Positions 1-11,402 of a stretch of DNA of 61,824 nt are shown one piece after another. The stretch covers positions 1-61,824 of the forward strand of contig NZ_BQHO01000035.1 in NCBI RefSeq assembly GCF_021601385.1. Reading direction: 5' to 3'. A program made the position numbers and the translations under genes. This DNA is from Pseudomonas parasichuanensis. GTDB taxonomy: Bacteria; Pseudomonadota; Gammaproteobacteria; Pseudomonadales; Pseudomonadaceae. The notes below the pieces were generated by a model that worked only from the letters and a program-made list of their open reading frames with translations, searched no databases and was not told the DNA's origin. Position 1 is the stretch's first letter. Every line of letters begins with the position of its first letter.

Positions 1-34
1 CCAGATCGATGGCGACGATGGCGACAGTGTTCAT
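1..34 (-). CDS. 5' end of an unidentified gene, cut by the window edge
   Basis: The minus strand reads ATG at 34-32 and then eleven codons (MNTVAIVAIDL) before the window ends. A good ribosome binding site (GGAG) lies about 8 bases upstream of the ATG, which supports a real start. Too little protein is present to name the family; a short hydrophobic beta-strand-like start of this kind is common to many cytoplasmic enzymes. The gene runs out of the window to the left and is divergent from the permease gene at 406. Confidence 0.5.
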   Translation of the reverse strand, partial: MNTVAIVAIDL

Positions 35-405
35 GGCGTTACACTCCGATAGGCACCCTGTGAAAGCTTAGAGGGCTGACACAGAGCGGGGCGGGGGTAG
101 CCATTTCATTATTTGTTTCGGGCCAATCACTCCTGTGAGGATGCCGCTGTCCGCCTTGGTGCATGTCTCAAGTCGGGCGAGGCGCCAGTGGCGCCCACTC
201 CAATACCGAGTCGAACCAACAAGGCGTACAGTGATGACCTTTCAGGAGTAACTGGCCCGAAACAAATGTGGGAGCTGGCTTGCCAGCGATGCGCCGCGGG
301 GGCGGCGCTCGATCTCATAGGCGCCATAACCCTTAAGGCCTGCACCTGTACGCCCCACCGCATATCCAAAAAATACCCCCCCACGGACGACCCCAGGACC
401 CCAGC
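35..405. other. Gene-free interval with one REP palindrome
   Basis: This 371-base stretch separates the edge gene (minus) from the permease gene (plus). The only structure I recognise is a solitary REP-type palindrome at 267-290 (TGTGGGAGCTGG / CTTGCCAGCGAT), of the family found in pairs elsewhere in the window. A 98-codon open frame at 113-409 and its antisense partner have no ribosome binding site or protein-like composition, and I do not call them. Confidence 0.6.
267..290. repeat. Single REP palindrome (GTGGGAGC type)
   Basis: The sequence contains GTGGGAGCTGGCTTGCCAGC, a short imperfect palindrome (GCTGG / CCAGC around TTG) matching the P. putida-type REP family seen as pairs at 9525-9622 and 49632-49713. 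Here only one copy is present, in a likely divergent promoter region. Confidence 0.7.
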
Positions 406-1164
406 ATGACGCTAGCCCAACTCTCCCTCACCCCCCTCGACTGGCTCCCCATCCTCCTCGCGATCTCAGTCGCCTACATCGTCTTCGGCATCGCCGGCTT
501 CGGCACCGCGCTGGTCGCCGGCCCCGTGCTGATCCACTTCATGCCCCTGTCGCGGATCATCCCGCTACTGGTACTGCTGGACTTCGTCGCCGCCTTCGGC
601 AACCTGCTGCCGTCACGCAAGGATGTGGTGCGTGGCGAGCTGCTGCGCCTGCTGCCGTGCATGGCCGTGGGCTGCGCCCTGGGCGTGGTGTTCCTGCTGC
701 GGCTCAAGTCCGACCTGCTGCTGTTGCTGATGGGCCTGTTCGTCACCGCCTACGCGATCTACGGCCTGGCGGTGAAAGTACGCCCGGCGAACCTGTCGGG
801 CCTGTGGGCGGTACCGATGGGCACGGTGGGCGGCCTGTTCGGCGCGCTGTTCGGCAGTGGCGGGTTCCTCTATGCGATCTACCTGAGTGGCCGGCTGGCG
901 TCCAAGGAGCAGGTGCGGGCCACCCAGAGCGCACTGATCAGTTGCAGCACGGTGGTGCGCCTGTCGCTGTTCCTGGTCGCCGGGGTGTATGCCGATACCA
1001 GCCTGCTGTTGCTGGCCGCCTGCCTGCTGCCGGTGATGTTCCTCGGGCTGTGGGTTGGCAGGCGATTGACCCTGAAGCTGTCCCGCGAAGCCTTCGTGCG
1101 CCTGGTCACCTGGCTGGTGCTGGCCAGCGGCCTGGCCTTGATCGGTCGCTACCTGAGCACGTGA
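406..1164 (+). CDS. TauE/SafE-family membrane permease
   Basis: A 252-residue integral membrane protein with about eight hydrophobic segments. It fits the TauE/SafE (TSUP) family of putative sulfite, organosulfonate or small-anion exporters. The family hallmark visible here is the paired glycine-rich half-repeat: GIAGFGTALVAGP near residue 27 and GGLFGALFGSGGFLYAIY near residue 145. Length is normal for the family (about 250). The ATG is preceded by AGGA at a reasonable distance. The first codons are extremely C-rich (CTC, CCC, ACC). The substrate cannot be inferred, because neither neighbour is a sulfur-metabolism gene. Confidence 0.85.
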   Translation: MTLAQLSLTPLDWLPILLAISVAYIVFGIAGFGTALVAGPVLIHFMPLSRIIPLLVLLDFVAAFGNLLPSRKDVVRGELLRLLPCMAVGCALGVVFLLRLKSDLLLLLMGLFVTAYAIYGLAVKVRPANLSGLWAVPMGTVGGLFGALFGSGGFLYAIYLSGRLASKEQVRATQSALISCSTVVRLSLFLVAGVYADTSLLLLAACLLPVMFLGLWVGRRLTLKLSREAFVRLVTWLVLASGLALIGRYLST

Positions 1165-1214
1165 GCAGGCGCTAGAATTGCGCCATTACCGCAGTCCGCA
1201 GGCCCGTTTCGTTC

Positions 1215-3328
<2,114 letters not shown>

Positions 3329-3348
3329 GGCTTCCAGCAATTACCGAA

Positions 3349-3371
3349 CGGGGCTGTCATAAACAGCCCCG
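3349..3371 (+). terminator. Hairpin between guaB and guaA without a U-tract
   Basis: A perfect 9-bp stem (CGGGGCTGT / ACAGCCCCG) with the 5-base loop CATAA lies in the guaB-guaA gap. It is followed by CGTCGTTTCC rather than a run of T, so it is not a strong intrinsic terminator. It may cause partial termination, RNA processing or mRNA protection between the two genes. Confidence 0.45.
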
Positions 3372-3406
3372 CGTCGTTTCCGATTTCCACTGACGAGATT
3401 TGAGTC

Positions 3407-4984
3407 ATGGCCCTCGACATTCACGCTCACCGCATCCTGATCCTCGATTTCGGTTCCCAGTACACCCAGCTGATCGCCCGCCGCGTGCGCGAAATCGGCG
3501 TGTACTGCGAACTGCACCCGTTCGACATGGCCGATGAAGCGATCCGCGAATTCAACCCGCGCGGCATCATCCTCGCCGGCGGCCCCGAGTCGGTCCACGA
3601 AGCCAACAGCCCGCGCGCGCCACAGGCCGTGTTCGACCTGAAAGTGCCGGTGCTGGGCATCTGCTACGGCATGCAGACCATGGCCGAACAGATGGGCGGC
3701 AAGGTCGAAGGTTCCGAGCTGCGCGAGTTCGGCTACGCCCGCGTTGACGTGGTCGGCAAGAGCCGCCTGCTCGACGGTATCGAAGACCACGTCGACGATG
3801 ACGGCGTACTGGGCCTGGACGTGTGGATGAGCCACGGCGACAAGGTCACCCAGATGCCGGGCAACTTCCACGTGCTGGCCAGCACCCCGAGCTGCCCGAT
3901 CGCCGGCATGTACGACGATGCCCTGGGCTACTACGGCGTGCAGTTCCACCCGGAAGTGACCCACACCAAGCAGGGCGGTCGCATCCTCTCGCGCTTCGTC
4001 CAGGACATCTGCGGCTGCGAAGCCCTGTGGACCCCGTCGAACATCGTCGAAGACGCCATCGCCCAGGTGCGTGAGCAAGTCGGTTCGGCCAACGTCCTGC
4101 TGGGCCTGTCCGGCGGTGTCGACAGCTCGGTAGTTGCCGCGCTGCTGCACCGCGCCATTGGCGACCAGCTGACCTGCGTATTCGTCGACAACGGCCTGCT
4201 GCGCCTGCACGAAGGCGACCAGGTGATGGCCATGTTCAAGGAGAACATGGGCGTCAAGGTAATCCGCGCCGACGCCGAGAAGCAGTTCCTCGACAACCTG
4301 GAAGGCGAAGCCGACCCGGAGAAGAAGCGCAAGATCATCGGCCGCACCTTCATCGACGTGTTCGATGCCGAAGCCAGCAAGCTGGACAACATCCAGTTCC
4401 TTGCCCAGGGCACCATCTACCCTGACGTGATCGAGTCGGCCGGTGCCAAGAGCGGCAAGGCCCACGTGATCAAGTCGCACCACAACGTCGGTGGCCTGCC
4501 GGAGGAAATGAACCTCAAGCTGGTCGAGCCGCTGCGCGAGCTGTTCAAGGACGAAGTACGCAAGATCGGCCTGGAGCTGGGCCTGCCGTACGACATGGTC
4601 TACCGCCACCCGTTCCCGGGCCCGGGCCTGGGCGTACGTATCCTCGGTGAAGTGAAGAAGGAATACGCCGACATCCTGCGTCGCGCCGACCACATCTTCA
4701 TCGAAGAGCTGCGCAAGGCCGACTGGTACCACAAGACCAGCCAGGCCTTCGTGGTGTTCCAGCCGGTCAAGTCGGTGGGTGTCGTCGGCGACGGCCGTCG
4801 CTACGCCTGGGTCGTGGCGCTGCGCGCCGTCGAGACCGTGGACTTCATGACCGCACGCTGGGCGCACCTGCCGTACGAGCTGCTGGAGACCGTCAGCGGC
4901 CGCATCATCAACGAAATCGCCGGTATCTCCCGCGTCACCTACGACGTGTCGAGCAAGCCGCCTGCCACCATCGAGTGGGAATAA
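3407..4984 (+). CDS. guaA: GMP synthase (glutamine-hydrolysing)
   Basis: Converts XMP to GMP using glutamine and ATP. It is 525 residues, the standard length. The N-terminal class I amidotransferase domain carries the nucleophile Cys in GICYGMQTM and the His/Glu pair in QFHPEVTHT. It is followed by the ATP-pyrophosphatase domain with the P-loop-like [10 protein letters not shown], and a C-terminal dimerisation domain ending in PPATIEWE. It is co-oriented with guaB. A canonical terminator follows the stop codon. Confidence 0.98.
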   Translation: MALDIHAHRILILDFGSQYTQLIARRVREIGVYCELHPFDMADEAIREFNPRGIILAGGPESVHEANSPRAPQAVFDLKVPVLGICYGMQTMAEQMGGKVEGSELREFGYARVDVVGKSRLLDGIEDHVDDDGVLGLDVWMSHGDKVTQMPGNFHVLASTPSCPIAGMYDDALGYYGVQFHPEVTHTKQGGRILSRFVQDICGCEALWTPSNIVEDAIAQVREQVGSANVLLGLSGGVDSSVVAALLHRAIGDQLTCVFVDNGLLRLHEGDQVMAMFKENMGVKVIRADAEKQFLDNLEGEADPEKKRKIIGRTFIDVFDAEASKLDNIQFLAQGTIYPDVIESAGAKSGKAHVIKSHHNVGGLPEEMNLKLVEPLRELFKDEVRKIGLELGLPYDMVYRHPFPGPGLGVRILGEVKKEYADILRRADHIFIEELRKADWYHKTSQAFVVFQPVKSVGVVGDGRRYAWVVALRAVETVDFMTARWAHLPYELLETVSGRIINEIAGISRVTYDVSSKPPATIEWE

Positions 4985-4993
4985 GTTGAGCCA

Positions 4994-5017
4994 CAAGGGC
5001 GCCGCAAGGCGCCCTTG
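4994..5017 (+). terminator. Intrinsic terminator after guaA
   Basis: A perfect 10-bp stem (CAAGGGCGCC / GGCGCCCTTG) closes a GCAA tetraloop and is followed by TTGTAT. It lies 10 bases past the guaA stop and between convergent guaA and the OsmC gene, so it may serve both strands. Confidence 0.75.
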
Positions 5018-5029
5018 TTGTATCCGGCA

Positions 5030-5503
5030 TCAGGCCTGGCGCTGGATCACGGCTTCGCAGTGCACCGGGAAGTTCACCGAGTTGGCGATGAAGCATTCGT
5101 GATGGGCGTCTTCATGCAGGCGCAGGGCGACTTGCGGATCCGAATCGGCGCTCACCAGCACCTGCGGGCGCAGCACGATGCCGGTGAAATGCCCCTTGCG
5201 TTCGTCATCGGCTTCGACCATTCGGCCCTCTGGCTTATCGACATACGCCAGCACATTCACGTTGTTCACCGCGCACAGGTGCAGGTACCACAGCTTGTGG
5301 CAGGCTGATACCGAGGCGAGCAGCAGGTCTTCTGGGTTCCAGCGGCTACGGTCGCCGCGAAAAGCCGGGTCGGCCGAACCGGGCAGCGCCGGCTTACCCT
5401 GGGCCTCGACACTGAAGTCCCGCTGGTAGGCGGTATAGCGGGTGGTGCCCTGGCCGGTATTGCCGGTCCAGTTCACGGTCAACGCGTAGGTATGTTCCTT
5501 CAT
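5030..5503 (-). CDS. OsmC family protein (peroxide-detoxifying type)
   Basis: A 157-residue protein of the OsmC/Ohr superfamily, which reduces organic hydroperoxides through reactive cysteines. The second family cysteine is seen in LLASVSACHKLWYLHL. The region where the first cysteine of classical OsmC/Ohr would lie is not obvious, so this may belong to a one-cysteine subgroup of unproved activity. I start at MKEHTYALTV, where GGAAGG provides a ribosome binding site; a TTG further upstream in frame would add 24 unlikely residues. It is convergent with guaA and lies downstream of the sulfatase-family gene in the same direction. Confidence 0.85.
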   Translation of the reverse strand: MKEHTYALTVNWTGNTGQGTTRYTAYQRDFSVEAQGKPALPGSADPAFRGDRSRWNPEDLLLASVSACHKLWYLHLCAVNNVNVLAYVDKPEGRMVEADDERKGHFTGIVLRPQVLVSADSDPQVALRLHEDAHHECFIANSVNFPVHCEAVIQRQA

Positions 5504-5546
5504 GACCCTTCCTTGCGAGTGCGTATGGACGGGGGATGATTGCACA

Positions 5547-7427
5547 TCACTCGCGTGGCTTGGGGTCTTTAGCAAACAGCGCCTTCTGGTACGCGTCGTA
5601 GGACAGCAAGCGGTTCTTCATGGCCGTGAATGCATCACCTTCGACCGGCTGCGGGTTCTTTTCCTGTGGGTCGTCCTCGAGGTGGTAGCGCACCAGGGTA
5701 TCCGGGCTGTATTCGTAGATGTACTTGTACGGGTGCTCCACCACTGCAGAGGACAACTGGTCGAAGAACGTCGACATGTAAAACACCCGCTTGCCGTGGT
5801 CCCTGAGCAAGCTGATGCCTTGTACGTTGAACGGCGCGTCGGCCACCGCGAAGAAGTCGGCAATGGTGGGGGCGATGTCGGTCTGCTGGCTGGTGGTCGC
5901 TATCGGCTTGGCCAGGGTCTTGCCCTTGGCCCAGAAAATCAGCGGCACGGTCACTTCTTCTTCGTGCATGGACGAGTTGTGAATGAACAGCCCGTGTTCG
6001 CCGAACGACTCGCCATGGTCGCCCACCAGCACGAACAGGGTCGAGTCGAGCAGGCCCGCCTTGTCGTACCCCTCGAGCATCTGCCCGATCAGGGTGTCGG
6101 TGTTCTCGATGCAGGTTTCGTACTTTTCCAGCGCGGACTGTGAAGGGGTCGTGCCCGTGCAGTCGTAGGGGTAATGCGCGGCGCTTGGGAAATACAACGC
6201 GATAAAGCCTTGGCCGGATTTGCTGATGGCCTGCAGGTGAGGAATGCTGGATGTGTACAGCAGCTCGTCGCTGTCGCCAAAACTGCTGTTGTTCAGCGCC
6301 TGTGTGTTGGCGGGCGCGATGTCGGTGACGGCATAGGCGTTGGCAACACCGATGGATTTGAGGAAGCCGTCCATGTTTTCGAACTGCAGGAACAGGGAGC
6401 TGAAGGCGACGGCTTGCATGTTCTTCTTGCGTGTCAGTTCATGGATCACGCCCGGCTGATGCAGCGGCATTGCCTCTTTGATTTCAACGCCGGGGTAGGC
6501 GTGCTGCCCGGTGAAGATCGAGTAGTAGCCCTTGGATGAATGGGGCACCGTCACATACGACTTGAACAGCATGCCCTCGCGGGAAAGCCTGTCGAAGGTG
6601 GGGAAGCGCTGGGCCGTGCTGACTTCGGCGCCGAAAATGCTGTTCCAGCGCACCGACTCCATGACGATGTACACCAGGTTCTTGAAGTCTGCTGCGGGCA
6701 CGGTTTCAAGCTTGGGCAGGGTGTTGATGGAAGACACGGGGTAAGCGGGTTGTTCGAAGGGCAGCAGGTTGGGGTGCAGGCTGGCATTCACCTGGGTGGC
6801 GTTCTGCAGGGCTGAGACCAGCGGGCGGATGACGATGTTGTCATTCAGGTCGTAGCGGGCGTCCTTGGCGAAGATCGCGCCCAGCAGCAGGCCGCACAAC
6901 AGTACGCCTACGCCCAGTGTGCGTGCCCTTGTCGGCGCTGCAGGCGAGCGCTTGAATGCCTGGTAGGTGGCCAGGCCCACCAGTCCCCAGGTGGCCAGGT
7001 AAGCCAGCAGCAGCACGAACACGATGAAGCGGAAGGTCAGGCCAAAGCCTGCCAGCTGGTTGAGAAACACCGGCGCCCCTGACGTCAGGTTGCTGGCATT
7101 CTCCAGGCTGTACTGGATCAGCGACCAGTCCAGCGGCTTGAGCCAGAGCTCCCTGACGCGCATGTCTATCAGCAGGAACAGCAGCAACGCGCCACACAAG
7201 ATGCTGACCAGGAAAAAGTTGTACCTGTGCCTGCGCAGCGTGGTGACCGCCACCAGATAGACCAGGCCGGCCAGCAGCAGGTCTTGCAGGAGGTACAGGG
7301 CGATACTGGCAAGGTCGGTGTCGATCCAGCGGTTGGCGAAGTAGCTGACCAGGATGATCTTCGGCACCAGCAGCAGCGCCACGGCAAACACCAGCGCAAC
7401 CTCAAGCAGGTGGTTTCTTCGCTCCAT
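5547..7427 (-). CDS. Membrane sulfatase-family hydrolase or transferase (LtaS/phosphoethanolamine-transferase-like)
   Basis: A 626-residue inner-membrane protein with about five hydrophobic segments in the first 210 residues, then a long periplasmic alkaline-phosphatase-fold domain. The metal-binding motif FVLVGDHGESFGEHG is clear, as is YIVMESVRWNSIFG at the start of the catalytic domain. PHSSKGYYSIFTG holds the likely Ser/Thr nucleophile. This layout is shared by lipoteichoic-acid synthases, OpgB-type phosphoglycerol transferases and phosphoethanolamine transferases, so the substrate is open. The start MERRNHLLEV is chosen because it begins just before the first membrane span. It is divergent from the multicopper oxidase gene. 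Confidence 0.82.
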   Translation of the reverse strand: MERRNHLLEVALVFAVALLLVPKIILVSYFANRWIDTDLASIALYLLQDLLLAGLVYLVAVTTLRRHRYNFFLVSILCGALLLFLLIDMRVRELWLKPLDWSLIQYSLENASNLTSGAPVFLNQLAGFGLTFRFIVFVLLLAYLATWGLVGLATYQAFKRSPAAPTRARTLGVGVLLCGLLLGAIFAKDARYDLNDNIVIRPLVSALQNATQVNASLHPNLLPFEQPAYPVSSINTLPKLETVPAADFKNLVYIVMESVRWNSIFGAEVSTAQRFPTFDRLSREGMLFKSYVTVPHSSKGYYSIFTGQHAYPGVEIKEAMPLHQPGVIHELTRKKNMQAVAFSSLFLQFENMDGFLKSIGVANAYAVTDIAPANTQALNNSSFGDSDELLYTSSIPHLQAISKSGQGFIALYFPSAAHYPYDCTGTTPSQSALEKYETCIENTDTLIGQMLEGYDKAGLLDSTLFVLVGDHGESFGEHGLFIHNSSMHEEEVTVPLIFWAKGKTLAKPIATTSQQTDIAPTIADFFAVADAPFNVQGISLLRDHGKRVFYMSTFFDQLSSAVVEHPYKYIYEYSPDTLVRYHLEDDPQEKNPQPVEGDAFTAMKNRLLSYDAYQKALFAKDPKPRE

Positions 7428-7636
7428 GGTGTTTCGCTCCCCCGAGTCCCTGCACAGGCCAATGACATCACTTAAGCAGCACGTCCCTGTTTGGGCAAGA
7501 AAGCCCCGGGGCGGCCTTGGGCGGCACTGCGACAAGACTTCACTTAATATTTCGCAAATGCAGGTGTATCGTATTCGCCCTTCATCGCCGGCCCCAGCTG
7601 GCAGACAGACTGCGCAAAAACGAGGTACCCGCACCG

Positions 7637-9019
7637 ATGTCCTTTACCCGTCGACAAATGCTCAAGGGCCTGACCGGCCTGGTGGTGGTAGGCCTGGGCG
7701 CCGGGGGCGCAGCGCGCTACTGGCTGGGCAAGGTCGAGGACGACAACGCCGGGCACGACTACGAGCTGATCGCCGCCCCCCTGGATGTCGAGCTGGTGCC
7801 AGGTTTCAAGACCGAGGCCTGGGCCTTCGGCCCGTCGGCGCCGGGTACCGAGTTGCGGGTGCGCCAGGGCACCTGGTTGCGGGTGCGCTTCATCAACCAC
7901 CTGCCGGTGGAGACCACCATTCATTGGCACGGCATCCGCCTGCCGCTGGAGATGGACGGTGTGCCTTATGTGTCGCAGTTGCCGGTCAAGCCGGGCGAGT
8001 ACTTCGACTACAAGTTCAAGGTGCCGGACGCGGGCAGTTACTGGTACCACCCCCACGTCAGCAGCTCCGAGGAACTCGGCCGTGGGCTGGTGGGCCCGCT
8101 GATCGTCGAGGAACGCGAGCCGACTGGCTTTGCGCACGAACGCACCCTCAGCCTGAAAAACTGGCATGTCGACGAGCAGGGCGCCTGGATGCCCTTCAGC
8201 GTGCCGCGCGAGGCCGCGCGCAACGGCACCGCAGGCCGGCTGATCACCATCAATGGCCAGGCCGACTCGGTCACCGAGCTGCCGGCCGGGCAGGTGGTGC
8301 GGGTGCGCCTGCTGAACCTGGACAACACCTGGACCTACCGCCTCAACCTCAAGGGCAACTGCGAGGCGATGATCTACGCCCTCGATGGCAACCCCATCAC
8401 ACCGCGGCCGCTGGACGACGATTACTGGCTCGGGCCGGGCATGCGTATCTGCCTGGCCATCCGTATTCCCGAGGCGGGCGAGGAGATCTCCCTGCGCGAC
8501 GGTTTCGTGCGCCTGGGTACCCTGCGCTCGGTGGCCAGCAACCAGGCGCCGGGCGACTGGCCCAAGGCGCTGCCGGCCAACCCGATTGCCGAGCCAGACC
8601 TCAAGAATGCCGAGAAACTGAACTTCAACTTCGAGTGGGTCGGCAAGGTCTCGGTGAATACCGACAATGGCAAGCCGCCAAGCCTGTGGCAGATCAACGG
8701 CCAGGCCTGGGACATCACCGACAAGACCTGCGCCGACCGGCCGATCGCCACGCTGCAGAAGGGCAAGAGCTACATCTTCGAGCTGAAGAACATGACCCAA
8801 TACCAGCACCCGATCCACCTGCATGGCATGAGTTTCAAGGTGATCGCCTCCAATCGCCGCAAGATCGTCGAGCCATGGTTCACCGACACCTACCTGTTGG
8901 GCAAGAACGAGCGTGCCCAGGTGGCCCTGGTGGCCGATAACCCGGGGACCTGGATGTTCCATTGCCATGTCATCGACCACATGGAAACCGGCCTGATGGC
9001 CGCGATCGCGGTGGTCTGA
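7637..9019 (+). CDS. Tat-exported multicopper oxidase
   Basis: A 460-residue three-cupredoxin enzyme. The N-terminus MSFTRRQMLKGLTGLVVVG is a twin-arginine signal peptide, so the enzyme is exported folded. Four copper-ligand clusters are visible: HWHGI, WYHPHV, HPIHLHGM and HCHVIDHMETGLM, which together supply the type 1, 2 and 3 sites. The typical roles in this family are oxidation of Cu(I), Fe(II), Mn(II) or phenols; the Met-rich loop of copper-tolerance CueO is not obvious. The start is set at the ATG giving the Tat motif, with GAGG upstream. The stop overlaps the tadA start (TGATG). Confidence 0.92.
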   Translation: MSFTRRQMLKGLTGLVVVGLGAGGAARYWLGKVEDDNAGHDYELIAAPLDVELVPGFKTEAWAFGPSAPGTELRVRQGTWLRVRFINHLPVETTIHWHGIRLPLEMDGVPYVSQLPVKPGEYFDYKFKVPDAGSYWYHPHVSSSEELGRGLVGPLIVEEREPTGFAHERTLSLKNWHVDEQGAWMPFSVPREAARNGTAGRLITINGQADSVTELPAGQVVRVRLLNLDNTWTYRLNLKGNCEAMIYALDGNPITPRPLDDDYWLGPGMRICLAIRIPEAGEEISLRDGFVRLGTLRSVASNQAPGDWPKALPANPIAEPDLKNAEKLNFNFEWVGKVSVNTDNGKPPSLWQINGQAWDITDKTCADRPIATLQKGKSYIFELKNMTQYQHPIHLHGMSFKVIASNRRKIVEPWFTDTYLLGKNERAQVALVADNPGTWMFHCHVIDHMETGLMAAIAVV

Positions 9020-9498
9020 TGCGACCACAGATCATCGATCGCAGCCGCGATCAGGAGTTCATGCGCCTGGCGCTGCAACTGGCCGCCGAAGGCGCGAGCC
9101 TGGGCGAAGTGCCGGTGGGGGCGGTGCTGGTGCAGCACGGCCAGGTGATCGGCCAGGGCTTCAACCGGCCGATCATCGACAGCGACCCCAGCGCCCATGC
9201 CGAGATGGTCGCCATCCGTGCGGCGGCGCAGGCTGCCAGCAACTACCGGCTGCCAGGCAGCACCCTGTATGTGACGCTGGAGCCGTGCAGCATGTGTGCC
9301 GGGCTGATCGTCCATTCACGGGTGGCGCGGGTGGTGTATGGGGCGTTGGAGCCCAAGGCCGGCATCGTGCAGAGCCAGGGGCAGTTCTTCGGGCAGGGCT
9401 TTCTCAACCATCGGGTGATGGTCGAGGGTGGAGTGTTGGCCGAGGAGTGCGGGGCGATTCTGAGCGAGTTCTTCAAGGCCCGACGGGCGAAAACCTGA
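9019..9498 (+). CDS. tadA: tRNA-specific adenosine deaminase
   Basis: Deaminates A34 to inosine in tRNA-Arg(ACG), which is essential for decoding. It is 159 residues. The zinc-site motifs of the cytidine/deoxycytidylate deaminase fold are present: HAEMVAIR (His ligand and catalytic Glu) and PCSMCAGLI (two Cys ligands). The ATG overlaps the stop of the multicopper oxidase by one base (TGATG), implying translational coupling between two functionally unrelated genes. Third positions drift to G and T towards the 3' end. Confidence 0.95.
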   Translation: MRPQIIDRSRDQEFMRLALQLAAEGASLGEVPVGAVLVQHGQVIGQGFNRPIIDSDPSAHAEMVAIRAAAQAASNYRLPGSTLYVTLEPCSMCAGLIVHSRVARVVYGALEPKAGIVQSQGQFFGQGFLNHRVMVEGGVLAEECGAILSEFFKARRAKT

Positions 9499-9524
9499 GT
9501 CCTGAAAGGCTTGTGTTGGCTGTG

Positions 9525-9622
9525 CCGGCCCTTTCGCGGGCAAGCCCGCTCCCACAGGTTCAGCGCAAGCTTCAAAAACCAGGGGGCTTCTGAGGGAGCG
9601 GGCTTGCCCGCGAAGAGGCCGG
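9525..9622. repeat. REP pair (REPIN) between tadA and mltF
   Basis: The left copy at 9525-9553 (CGCGGGCAAGCCCGCTCCC core) and the right copy at 9594-9622 (GGGAGCGGGCTTGCCCGCG core) are inverted relative to each other, with matching GGCC outer ends. The spacer is about 40 bases. The pair sits in a convergent gap and could form a long stem that terminates both transcripts. Confidence 0.8.
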
Positions 9623-9655
9623 TACATCCGGCAAACATCCCTCCGGCCGCCCGTG

Positions 9656-11353
<1,698 letters not shown>

Positions 11354-11354
11354 C

Positions 11355-11360
11355 TAGAAT
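11355..11360 (+). promoter_or_regulatory. Candidate -10 box of purL
   Basis: TAGAAT lies 43 bases before the purL ATG. No good -35 hexamer is seen at 16-18 bases upstream, so an activator or extended contact may be needed. I see no convincing purine-repressor operator. Low confidence. Confidence 0.35.
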
Positions 11361-11402
11361 GCACGGCCTCTAAGCACACCCCTTCCTGAGGCTGTCCCGA
11401 CG

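Noticed and set aside
113-409. Possible small gene between the edge fragment and the permease gene
   Set aside because: No ribosome binding site, it contains a REP palindrome, and its composition is not protein-like.
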